A stretch of 64,000 nucleotides of DNA from positions 496,001-560,000 of the forward strand of contig NZ_CP150207.1 of assembly GCF_037969765.1 (NCBI RefSeq), read 5' to 3'. The stretch's first letter is position 1; the number at the start of each line of letters is the position of its first letter. The translations under genes and the position numbers were made by a program. The notes beneath the pieces are model-generated. The model was not told where the DNA came from. It searched no databases and worked only from the letters and a program-made list of their open reading frames with translations. This DNA comes from Paenibacillus sp. FSL W8-0186 (GTDB lineage Bacteria; Bacillota; Bacilli; Paenibacillales; Paenibacillaceae). Below, piece after piece: positions 36,180 through 61,100 of this stretch.

Positions 36180-36941
36180 TTGACAAAAAACATGCGAAAT
36201 ATATTAAGACTGGCGATTGTTCTGATTGCTGTTGCGGTAATAGGTAATGTAGTGATGTATCTAATGGGGAATTCCCCATTCAACGTAGAGAATTTTGACA
36301 TTCAAAGATCCGCTAGTACTGAGCAAGTCAAAGAACTGTATATTCGAGCCGAGACTGGGACGGTGAAGATCATTCCGATTGAAGGAAATGAAATCGAAGC
36401 GATATTGGAGGGAAGGACGACCAAGAAATGGCTGAAGGACTACCACTTAGTCATGGATAAGGAAAGCGGACGAGTTCAGATTGAGATTGTGCAGGACAGC
36501 AGGATGCGCTTTTTTGACCTCTATACTAAGCTTCAGTTAACGGTAGGCATTCCTGCGGCCGAGCTGGATCAACTGCAGGTCGTCACGGATACGGCAAGTA
36601 TTTATATAGAATCGGTCCAGGCGAATGAATATGAGCTGACTAGCGACACAGGCAATATAGAAGTGAACGCAGCCGAGGGTCTCTTGAACGTAAAGTCGGA
36701 CACTGGAGCAATCGAGATAGCCCTTGAACGAATTAACTACGACATCAAGGCGGTGACGGATACGGGCGACATTACGATACAGACCGCCAAGGCGCCTGAA
36801 GCGCTTCGCACCAAACTTGAAACAGATTCCGGACAGATCCATGTCACACTACCCCACTACGAAGATGATCATATCGGCGCTGGAGGACCGCTATTGCATC
36901 TTGTCTCCGACACCGGCAACCTCATTATTGAACATAAATAA
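36180..36941 (+). CDS. DUF4097 membrane-anchored beta-helix protein
   Basis: A 253-residue protein with an N-terminal membrane anchor (residues 9-29, LRLAIVLIAVAVIGNVVMYL) and a DUF4097 beta-helix made of repeating VVTDTASIYIESV, ELTSDTGNIEV, NVKSDTGAIEI, AVTDTGDITIQ strands (about 150-250). These are the 'SDTGxI' rungs of adhesin-like repeats. The TTG at 36180 lies 12 bases past GGGAGG; ATG at 36192 is too far away. The last rung ends at the C-terminus. It is probably exposed on the outer face of the membrane; function unknown. Confidence 0.85.
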   Translation: MTKNMRNILRLAIVLIAVAVIGNVVMYLMGNSPFNVENFDIQRSASTEQVKELYIRAETGTVKIIPIEGNEIEAILEGRTTKKWLKDYHLVMDKESGRVQIEIVQDSRMRFFDLYTKLQLTVGIPAAELDQLQVVTDTASIYIESVQANEYELTSDTGNIEVNAAEGLLNVKSDTGAIEIALERINYDIKAVTDTGDITIQTAKAPEALRTKLETDSGQIHVTLPHYEDDHIGAGGPLLHLVSDTGNLIIEHK

Positions 36942-37082
36942 GCAGCCCTCTCGTTTATGCCTACCTACTAGATATGCTAAATAACCACTTACCATGATCA
37001 TAACAACTAATTTGCAGCAACAGATGAACCCGATGGCCAATTGCGCGCTACGAATGTAAAAAAATGAAATTAAAAATATAAA

Positions 37083-37096
37083 ATGTAATTTACAAG
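37083..37096 (+). promoter_or_regulatory. Palindromic 14-mer in the leader of the FtsX-type ABC operon
   Basis: ATGTAATTTACAAG contains the perfect palindrome TGTAA-T-TTACA and directly abuts the AAGGAGG ribosome binding site. The identical 14 bases recur in the leader of the lipopeptide operon (40512-40525). A TATAAA lies immediately upstream (37077-37082). The gap 36942-37107 is otherwise AT-rich and without a gene. Confidence 0.45.
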
Positions 37097-37107
37097 GAGG
37101 AATATTT

Positions 37108-37884
37108 ATGATTACGGCCAATGCCAAGAAGGTTGTTATCATCGAGGCGGTTAATTTGTGCAAATCTTATTCTATGGGAACTGAACAGTTCCATGCGGCC
37201 AAAGGTGTAAATCTTCAGTTGTACGAGGGGGATTTCACGGTCATTATGGGCAGCTCGGGCTCGGGCAAATCCACGCTGCTGTATCTGCTGAGCGGTCTGG
37301 ATACGATAACTTCCGGAGAAGTATATTTTAAGGGCCAGCGAATCGACCAATATTCGGAGAAGGAGATCACGGATTTTCGATCCAACAAAATCGGCTATGT
37401 TTATCAGTCGATCAACTTAATCCCGGATTTCACCTTATTGGAAAATGTCGCTTTTCCGGGGTATGTGGCTGGTCGCGGTAAGAGTGAAATTAATATACAG
37501 GCTATGACCCTGCTGCAAATGATGGGCATTGCTGAGCAGGCAGACCGTCTGCCGTCCCAGGTATCCGGCGGACAGCAGCAGCGGGCAGCCATTGCCCGGG
37601 CGCTGATCAACTCTCCTGAAGTTATTTTTGCCGATGAGCCGACAGGGGCGCTTAGTCAGGAGCAAGGCACAATCATTTTGGATATTTTGACGGAAATGAA
37701 CCAAAAGTCTCAATCCATAGTTATGGTTACACATGATATTAAGGCAGCCTGCAGAGCGGATCGCCTGATTCTAGTGAAGGATGGAAACATAGACGGGATC
37801 CTGGAACTCGGCAAGTATTCCCCGGATCAATTGAAGGACAGAGAAAACCAAATCTTTATGTTTATGTCGGGAAAGGGGCGGTAA
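37108..37884 (+). CDS. ABC transporter ATP-binding protein, MacB/LolD type
   Basis: A 258-residue ATPase with Walker [10 protein letters not shown] (near 50), the Q-loop [18 protein letters not shown], signature [15 protein letters not shown], Walker [12 protein letters not shown] and switch His THDIKAA. This motif set (including DEPTGAL and the LDxxT) defines the MacB/LolD/BceA class, which works with FtsX-fold permeases rather than true translocators. ATG at 37108 follows AAGGAGG. It is four bases from the permease. Class members push or detach lipids and peptides at the membrane face. Confidence 0.94.
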   Translation: MITANAKKVVIIEAVNLCKSYSMGTEQFHAAKGVNLQLYEGDFTVIMGSSGSGKSTLLYLLSGLDTITSGEVYFKGQRIDQYSEKEITDFRSNKIGYVYQSINLIPDFTLLENVAFPGYVAGRGKSEINIQAMTLLQMMGIAEQADRLPSQVSGGQQQRAAIARALINSPEVIFADEPTGALSQEQGTIILDILTEMNQKSQSIVMVTHDIKAACRADRLILVKDGNIDGILELGKYSPDQLKDRENQIFMFMSGKGR

Positions 37885-37887
37885 CGG

Positions 37888-40299
37888 ATGTATGCGATAT
37901 GGAAGCTATGCTGGTCGAATCTAAAAAATAAAAAAGTACAAAACAGCTTCATGGCGATCATCATCATGTTATCTGCCCTGCTTCTCTCCACGGCGATATT
38001 GGTCATCAACAACACGAACCGGGTATATGAGAATATGCATGCCAAGGTTCATGGGGCCCATCAAATTCTGCGGCTGGAGAACGGTATTCATGATCCTAAT
38101 CAGGTTCATCAGTGGTGGGCCGGACAGCAGGGGGTTACGGCCTCGGAGATGATGCGGTACCGCTATCTGTCCAGCATGTCGCATGCCGGTGCAGAAATTC
38201 CTAATGTCGACTTGTTCATGATGGATACGCCGAAAGGCCCTTTTCCCGTCGATAAGCTCTTGTTTGTACAAGGGGGGGAGACACAGGCTCCCAAGCCTGG
38301 GACAGCCTGGATTCCGACATCTCTCGCTTATTCCAATGATATACAGGTAGGCGATCCAATCGAGTTCAAGACGGACAAGGAAACCTTCCGTCTGCAGGTC
38401 GCTGCGGTGGTCGTGGACATCTCCTACTGCTCGCCGTTTGCGACCAGCGGGAGAATATGGATGAATGGCCAGGATTACAACACCCATATGGCCTCGCTGC
38501 AAGGCAGCGATATGTATATGACAGGGCTCCGTTTTGATGATTATAGCCAAAACCGTGCTTACTGGGAGAGCTTCGAGAAGTTCCTGGGCACACCTTACTT
38601 GGAGTCAGTGAAAGATTTCGAAAGCATTTCCTCCTACTATATGATTGCCAATCAAGTCATCAGCTTTATTATGGTCTTCCTGGCAGTCGTCATGATATCC
38701 GTTGCTCTATATACGCTTGGATTTACAATTTCCGATGCGATTCTGTCGAGCTACAAGACGATCGGCATTATCAAATCGGTTGGCTTATCTTCTCGCAAGG
38801 TAGTTGCGGCTTATGTGACGCAATATACGCTGCTGGCGTTCGTCTCGGTTATTCCGGGCATTTTGTTAAGTTATGTGTTCTCGAACAATATCGTTAGCAG
38901 CTCGATGGCCTATCTCAATACAGGCACAGCGGATATGAATGTTCAATTTTCGGCTATTGCAATCTGGGTGGGTGCAGCGGTGGTCGCGGTCATATTCCTG
39001 TCTGCCCTGCTGTTCTCCTACAAAGCTCGCGGTATTGAGCCCGCACAGGCGATTCGTTATGGCATGTCGGAGAAGGACAGCTCCAAACAATCGGGCCGGG
39101 GAAGCACATGGAAGAAGAAGCTGCTGAAGCTGGGTTCCCTTCCAACGGAGATGATCATCGGACTAAGGGGCGTAACGAAAAATATACGGGGTTCTGCATT
39201 GATCATTTTGATTACGGCGTTGTCTACTTCAGTGCTCGTTTTTGGATTTTTGTTCGTGTACAGCATTTCCTCCATTCATGGAACTATTGCGAAATGGGGA
39301 TATGATTCGGCCGACCTATCGGTAAGGATTGATAATCCGGCCAAATTGACCTATGAGCAGCTTCACGAAGAAGTGCTATCAGATCAAAGGGTCAAGAACT
39401 ATAGCCGATATGGAGACGCCAATGCCGTATTGCCGATCGACAAAGATTTGGCAGCCGAAATGGAGCAGGATACGATGGGAATTTTGCTGACGGTGGCTGA
39501 GGGGAACTATGATGAGATTGGTTATGAGAACGTCAAAGGGCGCAATCCGTTGAACGGCCAAGAAATTTCCATCGGCGTTAATATTGCTAGAAGCTTGAAC
39601 ATCGATGTAGGCGATCCGCTCGACATTTACATCGAAGGAGAGAAGCATACGCTTACCGTGACGGGGATCTATCAGGCCATCGCAAACATGTCCTACACGG
39701 GACGCATAACAGCTGATGTTGTTCGAAAGGTTAACCCCGACTATGGCGCTGTGATGAACACGACTTTTATCAATTTGCAGGATGGCGTCTCTATTGATCA
39801 ATTCGTAAGCGAATTGCATCATAAATACGGCAGTTCAATCTGGACGGCAAGCCAAGCTACGCTAGTGGATGAGGTGTTCTCCCAAGCGGTTACTATATTG
39901 ATTTTGCCCATGTCGGTGATGGCCCTGTTGTTCATCGTCATTACGTTCGTTATTATCTACAGCATCTGCCGGATCAACATGAAGAAGGAAAGCCGGACCT
40001 ATGGCATTTACAAATCGATTGGCATGACTTCCAGGCAAATTCGCATGGCGGTAACTGCTGGAATTCTAGTGGTGTCGGCGATTGGGGCTTTAGTGGGAGT
40101 TCCCCTCGGATTAATAGGTCTCCCTCCTCTGCTGAACTTCATTCTGGCCGATTATGGAATAGTTGAGGTACCATTAATTTTGAATGGGGGAGGGATTGCC
40201 GCGATGATTCCCCTGAGTATCGTGGCTGCATGTCTGGGATCTTGGTTCGCCTCCAGATCTGTTCAAACGACATCGCCGCGAATTCTGACGGTGGAATAA
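37888..40299 (+). CDS. FtsX/MacB-fold ABC permease with two repeats
   Basis: An 803-residue permease built as two FtsX halves, each one helix, an extracellular domain (about 45-250 and 455-665) and three helices; eight membrane segments in all, for example near 18-40, 250-275, 310-335, 352-375, 432-455, 668-695, 722-746 and 775-800. Each half has the FtsX helix hairpin with YGIYKSIGMTSRQIR in the second half. It pairs with the MacB-type ATPase just upstream. Two large exposed loops suggest a mechanotransmission protein for antimicrobial peptides or lipids, distinct from the ten-helix BceB. It lies next to the lipopeptide synthetase, so self-protection is possible but unproven. Confidence 0.9.
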   Translation: MYAIWKLCWSNLKNKKVQNSFMAIIIMLSALLLSTAILVINNTNRVYENMHAKVHGAHQILRLENGIHDPNQVHQWWAGQQGVTASEMMRYRYLSSMSHAGAEIPNVDLFMMDTPKGPFPVDKLLFVQGGETQAPKPGTAWIPTSLAYSNDIQVGDPIEFKTDKETFRLQVAAVVVDISYCSPFATSGRIWMNGQDYNTHMASLQGSDMYMTGLRFDDYSQNRAYWESFEKFLGTPYLESVKDFESISSYYMIANQVISFIMVFLAVVMISVALYTLGFTISDAILSSYKTIGIIKSVGLSSRKVVAAYVTQYTLLAFVSVIPGILLSYVFSNNIVSSSMAYLNTGTADMNVQFSAIAIWVGAAVVAVIFLSALLFSYKARGIEPAQAIRYGMSEKDSSKQSGRGSTWKKKLLKLGSLPTEMIIGLRGVTKNIRGSALIILITALSTSVLVFGFLFVYSISSIHGTIAKWGYDSADLSVRIDNPAKLTYEQLHEEVLSDQRVKNYSRYGDANAVLPIDKDLAAEMEQDTMGILLTVAEGNYDEIGYENVKGRNPLNGQEISIGVNIARSLNIDVGDPLDIYIEGEKHTLTVTGIYQAIANMSYTGRITADVVRKVNPDYGAVMNTTFINLQDGVSIDQFVSELHHKYGSSIWTASQATLVDEVFSQAVTILILPMSVMALLFIVITFVIIYSICRINMKKESRTYGIYKSIGMTSRQIRMAVTAGILVVSAIGALVGVPLGLIGLPPLLNFILADYGIVEVPLILNGGGIAAMIPLSIVAACLGSWFASRSVQTTSPRILTVE

Positions 40300-40350
40300 A
40301 TAAATTTTTTACTAGTCTAAAATTCTTGAAAATAAATGTTTGCAAAAAAC

Positions 40351-40379
40351 GGCTTGCTGGTCTGTCCAGCGGCCTTTTT
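40351..40379 (+). terminator. Terminator after the FtsX-type permease
   Basis: GCTGG (40356-40360) pairs with CCAGC (40366-40370), extended by GGC/GCC, and is followed by TTTTT. An A-run upstream (40344-40349) suggests it works in both directions. It separates the ABC operon from the lipopeptide operon. The gap 40300-40712 holds this terminator, a direct-repeat array, a promoter and a leader, but no gene. Confidence 0.7.
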
Positions 40380-40412
40380 GCTGTTTCTGAAAAAAAACAT
40401 AATACAACATTT

Positions 40413-40478
40413 TTAACATGAAACTTACACAATTCTTACATTATTTGGATTGACTTTGAAAAAGAACATAGGTAATGT
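40413..40478 (+). promoter_or_regulatory. Lipopeptide operon promoter with 11-bp-period direct repeats
   Basis: A clear promoter: TTGACT (40450-40455) and TAATGT (40473-40478), 17-bp spacer. Ahead of it TTAACA (40413), CTTACA (40424) and CTTACA (40435) recur every 11 bp, with 5-base gaps, as in PhoP-type (OmpR-family) binding sites, ending ten bases before the -35. A leader of about 230 bases separates the start point from the first gene. The activator identity is inferred. Confidence 0.55.
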
Positions 40479-40511
40479 TATTTTATGGGAAGCAAACTCT
40501 ATTATGTATTT

Positions 40512-40525
40512 ATGTAATTTACAAG
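40512..40525 (+). promoter_or_regulatory. Second copy of the palindromic 14-mer in the lipopeptide leader
   Basis: ATGTAATTTACAAG, identical to 37083-37096 before the ABC transporter ATPase. It lies about 28 bases downstream of the predicted transcription start, where a repressor could block elongation or initiation. Confidence 0.45.
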
Positions 40526-40712
40526 ATTAAATGACATTAAAAACCTCATCTTTAGAGCTCTTTTTTCTAAACCCACTTTGAAACATCCACGACTCCACAT
40601 TAATCGCTATAACATCCTACTCGAAATGCAAGTAACTCTCTAACTCACAATTTAATAAACTCACAAAATTTGGAAGAATGTCAAAAAAACCATAGGGAAT
40701 TGAGGTCTGCTT

Positions 40713-41936
40713 ATGACAAAAACGGCCTTTTTGTTTCCGGGGCAAGGTTCCCAATATGTCGGAATGGGGAAAAAGCTGCGGGATCAATTCGCCAGGGCAA
40801 GACATCTGTTCGAGGAAGCGAATGATACATTGGGCTTCGATCTTGCCAAGCTGTGTTTCGAAGGAAGTTCCTCGGAACTCATGCAGACGATGAATACGCA
40901 GCCGGCTATTTTGGCCGTAAGCGTCGCTGCCTTTGAAATCGGCAAGGAAGAACTGGGCTGGGAGCCCTATTTGCTGGCTGGACATAGTCTGGGTGAATAT
41001 TCGGCCTTAGTGTGCAGCGGCCTCTTGTCGTTTTCGGACGGGCTTCGCATCGTCAGGAAGCGGGGAATGCTGATGCAAGCGGCAGTTGCCTCCAGCCTTG
41101 GAGCAATGGTAGCCGTGATTCATGTACCCAGGGAAGCATTGGAGATGTGGTGCCGTCAGGCTTCTACGGCCACGAAACAGGTAGTTGTTGCCTGCTGCAA
41201 TTCACGGAGCCAGCATGTGATTGCTGGGCACCAGGAGGCAGTCCAAACCGTCGTTGAGAGGCTGGAAGCCGTGCCGGGCGCGGTTGTGAAGTATTTGAAT
41301 GTCAGCGCTCCGTTCCACAGCCCGCTAATGCAAACCGCAGCCGATCAGCTCATCGTAGAACTGGAGCAGTATGAGACCCAGGATGGGCAATGGCCTATTA
41401 TTTCCAACGTTACTGCCCGGCCCTACCAGCGGCAGGAGCTGAATGAGCTTCTTTACCGCCAGATGACTCATCCAGTTCGCTGGCTGGAGACGATGGAGTA
41501 TATGTTCCGCAATGGAGTCGACCGGACGGTGGAAGTCGGGCCGCGGCAGGTTCTGACTCAGCTTATGAATGACACCTATCCCGCCATAGAAACCTACCAT
41601 TTTGACAATCCGCTAGAATTAGAGCACTTACGCTCCGCATTTAACGCAGAGTATAACCGCGCAGCAGCTATCGCCAATATTCGGGAAGCTTTTACAGCAG
41701 CAGTAATTGCCCGAAGCCGCAGTGACAATAATGACCAGCATAGGACAGGCGTTGTCCTGCCAATCCAGCAAATAAGACAAATCATAGAACAGATTGAACG
41801 CGACCGCGGTTTGAATATGGATCAGGCGGTACACCAGATCAAGGAGCAGCTGCAATTCATCCTGACCACCAAGCAGCTATCACCGGATGAGCAGTCGAGA
41901 ATCATTAGAAAAATACCGTCTGGGGCCGTAAATTAA
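40713..41936 (+). CDS. Trans-acting malonyl-CoA transacylase (FenF/ItuD-like)
   Basis: A 407-residue protein. Residues 1-310 form a FabD-type acyltransferase with FPGQGSQYVGMG, the catalytic Ser in GHSLGEYSALV (near 93) and the His in APFHSPLMQTAA (near 204). About 100 extra C-terminal residues, rich in helix, follow, as in FenF/ItuD of the mycosubtilin and iturin clusters. It should load malonate onto ACP2 of the next protein, whose KS module has no built-in AT. ATG at 40713 follows TTGAGGT. The synthetase starts 31 bases downstream, so the two are in one operon. Confidence 0.92.
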   Translation: MTKTAFLFPGQGSQYVGMGKKLRDQFARARHLFEEANDTLGFDLAKLCFEGSSSELMQTMNTQPAILAVSVAAFEIGKEELGWEPYLLAGHSLGEYSALVCSGLLSFSDGLRIVRKRGMLMQAAVASSLGAMVAVIHVPREALEMWCRQASTATKQVVVACCNSRSQHVIAGHQEAVQTVVERLEAVPGAVVKYLNVSAPFHSPLMQTAADQLIVELEQYETQDGQWPIISNVTARPYQRQELNELLYRQMTHPVRWLETMEYMFRNGVDRTVEVGPRQVLTQLMNDTYPAIETYHFDNPLELEHLRSAFNAEYNRAAAIANIREAFTAAVIARSRSDNNDQHRTGVVLPIQQIRQIIEQIERDRGLNMDQAVHQIKEQLQFILTTKQLSPDEQSRIIRKIPSGAVN

Positions 41937-41943
41937 TCGCTAA

Positions 41944-58068
<16,125 letters not shown>

Positions 58069-58085
58069 AACGGCCGACAGTGGAA

Positions 58086-58115
58086 GCGACCGAACCGGCA
58101 GCACGGTTCGGTCGC
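58086..58115 (+). other. Perfect 11-bp stem-loop between the two synthetase genes
   Basis: GCGACCGAACC (58086-58096) pairs perfectly with GGTTCGGTCGC (58105-58115) around an 8-base loop, 10 bases before the ribosome binding site of the next synthetase. No T-run follows, so it is not a terminator. It may block ribosome read-through, stabilise the RNA or set the ratio of the two giant proteins. Confidence 0.7.
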
Positions 58116-58141
58116 CAAAGTAGAGGGGGAGTGAATCAAAT

Positions 58142-61100
58142 TTGAGCAGCCATGAAATCGAAAAAATATATCCGCTGACGCCAACGCAAGAGGGAATTTT
58201 GTTCCATTCCCTGGTTGATCCTGATTCTGAAGCGTACTTTGAACATGTGTCCTTCACGATCAGAGGGAAGCTGTGTTCCCGAACGATGGAACAGAGCTTT
58301 GCGAAGCTGGTCGAACGCTATGACGTTTTAAGAACGGTATTTATCTATACAGAGACTGAACAGCCGCTGCAAATCGTGCTCAGCCAACGCGAGCCGCGCA
58401 TGGATTATAGGGATTTATCTGCTTATTCCACCGCTGAACGGCAGCGATCGATCGAAGAGTATAAAGCCCGGGATCAGCAGCAGAAATTCGACCTGGAGAC
58501 GGGGCCGTTGATTCGGATGGCCATCTTCAGAATCGATGAACGCACCCATCAAATCATTTGGAGATTTCATCATATTATTATGGACGGCTGGTGCCTCGGC
58601 ATTCTTGCCCAGGATTTATTCCATATTTATGAGGCTCTCGCGGCCAATGCTCCAATTCAACTGTCCCCGCCGTATCCTTATAGTGATTATATCCAGTGGC
58701 TGGGCGAGCAGGATCAGGACGAGGCCCTGCAGTACTGGCGAGACTATTTGGACGGTTATGAATTACAGGCCGCGGTCCCTTCCTCCAGGGGGGCTGGAGA
58801 GACGGGGGGCTTCGACCACCGCAAATACTCATTTAAATGGGATGCCGAGACGACACGCAGATTGCACAAGCTGGCAGTAGACAATCAGGTGACGCTCAGT
58901 ACAGTGTTCCATGCGTTATGGGGAATTTTGCTGCAGCAATACAACCATAGCGAGGATGTCGTATTCGGTTCCGTTGTATCGGGAAGGCCTCCGGAGCTGC
59001 CCGGGATCGAGAGCATGGTGGGCCTGTTCATTAATACGGTTCCTTTACGGGTCAAAAGCGATGAACATACCTCCTTCCAGGAGCTGCTGCGCAAGGTGCA
59101 TGATTCGATTCTGGAGGCCAACCGGTATAACTATGTTTCGCTGGCCGATATTCAGTCGGGAACGGTGCTGAAACAGCATCTTATCAACCATATCGTTGTG
59201 TTCGAGAATTATCCGCTGGAGACGGCAGCCGACGGCGATGGGGAACAGCATCTTGCTATTACCGACAGTGAGATGCTGGAGCATACGAATTATGATTTGG
59301 ACGTTACAGTGTTTCCCGAGGACGAGCTGGAAGTACTGCTTACCTATAACGGAACCATGTACGACGAGGAGTTTCTGCGAAGACTGGAAGGACATTTGAA
59401 GCAAATTACGGCGGCGGTATTAGGCAATGAGCAAATCCTTGTCCGGGATATCGAAATGATTACGGCAGGGGAGAAGCAAAAGCTATTATTCGAGTTTAAC
59501 CGGACGGATAAGGATTATCGGTTCGACAAGCCTGCGCATCAGCTGTTTGAAGAACGGGCGCGCCTTCACCCCTCTAAAATTGCCCTTCTCTATCAAGGGG
59601 AGCAAATCACCTACGGGCAGTTAAACCACAATGCGAACCGGCTCGCCCGGGTATTTCAGGAACGAGGGCTGGGACATGGTGATTTTGCGGCGGTGATGCT
59701 GGATCGCTCGCCGCTCATGGTTGAAAGCATACTGGCTATATGGAAATTGGGAGCAGCTTACATACCGGTAGATGCCCATTATCCCGAGGATAGAAAGGCT
59801 GGGATCATCGCCGACTCGGACGCCCGAATCGTCGTCACGTTATCGGAGTACGTGGAGGACGGGCTGCGTGCCGATTACCCGGGCCGATTTGTGGAGATGG
59901 ACAAAGCCGTCGTTCCGGCGGAGGAAGCGGACAGCCAAGATCTTAATCTCCCGGTGGCGATTACCGACCTGGCTTATACGCTGTTTACCTCGGGATCGAC
60001 GGGCAAGCCGAAGGGAGTCATGATTGAGCATCTGGGGATGCTGAACCATATTTGGGCTGAAGCCGACGATCTTGGCTTGTCCGAGGACATCGTATTTGCC
60101 CAAACGGCGAATCATTGCTTCGATATTTCGGTATGGCAGTTCTTCGGCGCTCTGGTGCTTGGGGGAACGACGGCGATTTACCCAGATGAGCTGATTCTTG
60201 CGCCCGGGCAGTTCATTAATCAGGTGATTCGCGATCAAGTGACCCTGCTCGAGGTTGTGCCTTCATATTTGGCGGTTTTACTGGATTTGGTGGAGGAGCG
60301 TTCACTTCGCTTTGAACACTTGCAGCATTTGCTGATTACCGGGGAAGCAGCCACTCCGGCATTGGTTGCACGCTGGTTTGCGCTATGTCCCGGGATCAAG
60401 ATGGTGAATGCATACGGACCGGCGGAAGCCTCCGACGACATATGCCAATATGTGATGGAGCAGCCACCGGAGAACAGGGAGTATATTCCGGTGGGCAAGC
60501 CGCTGTCCAACATCCGGATATATATCGTGAACCGGCAAATGCATTTATGTCCTGTAGGGATTATCGGTGAAATATGCGTGGCCGGCATCGCGGTCGGGAG
60601 AGGATATCTCAACGATCCGCTGCGGACCGGGGAGGCTTTCACGGAGGATCCGTTTGCACCGCAGCCGGGCGTCAGATTGTATAAAACGGGCGATTTGGGC
60701 AGATGGCTTCCGGACGGCAACATCGAATTCGTCGGCCGTAAGGATCATCAGGTCAAAATAAGAGGATTCCGCATTGAGCTCGGGGAAATCGAGCATCGGC
60801 TGGCCGAGCATGAACAGGTTCGGGAGGCCGCGGTGCTCGTGAAGGGAAGCGGAGAAGCGGAGAAGTATTTATGCGCTTATTTCACCGCGAACATCGATCT
60901 CGGCATATCCGAAATAAAGGAGTATTTAAGCAGTTGTGTGCCGGAATATATGATTCCCTCCGTTTTTATGCAGCTGGAGGAAATGCCGCATAATGCCAAC
61001 GGGAAGATTAACCGCAGCCAGCTTCCAGACCCCGTCCATCATCGTCTGGATGCCCCGTTTGTACCTGCCCGGAACGCTGTGGAAGAGGCGCTGGTGTCGA

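Noticed and set aside
40540..40600. Hairpin TTTAGA/TCTAAA with a T-run in the lipopeptide leader as an attenuator
   Set aside because: Only a six-bp AT-rich stem; too weak to claim an attenuator.
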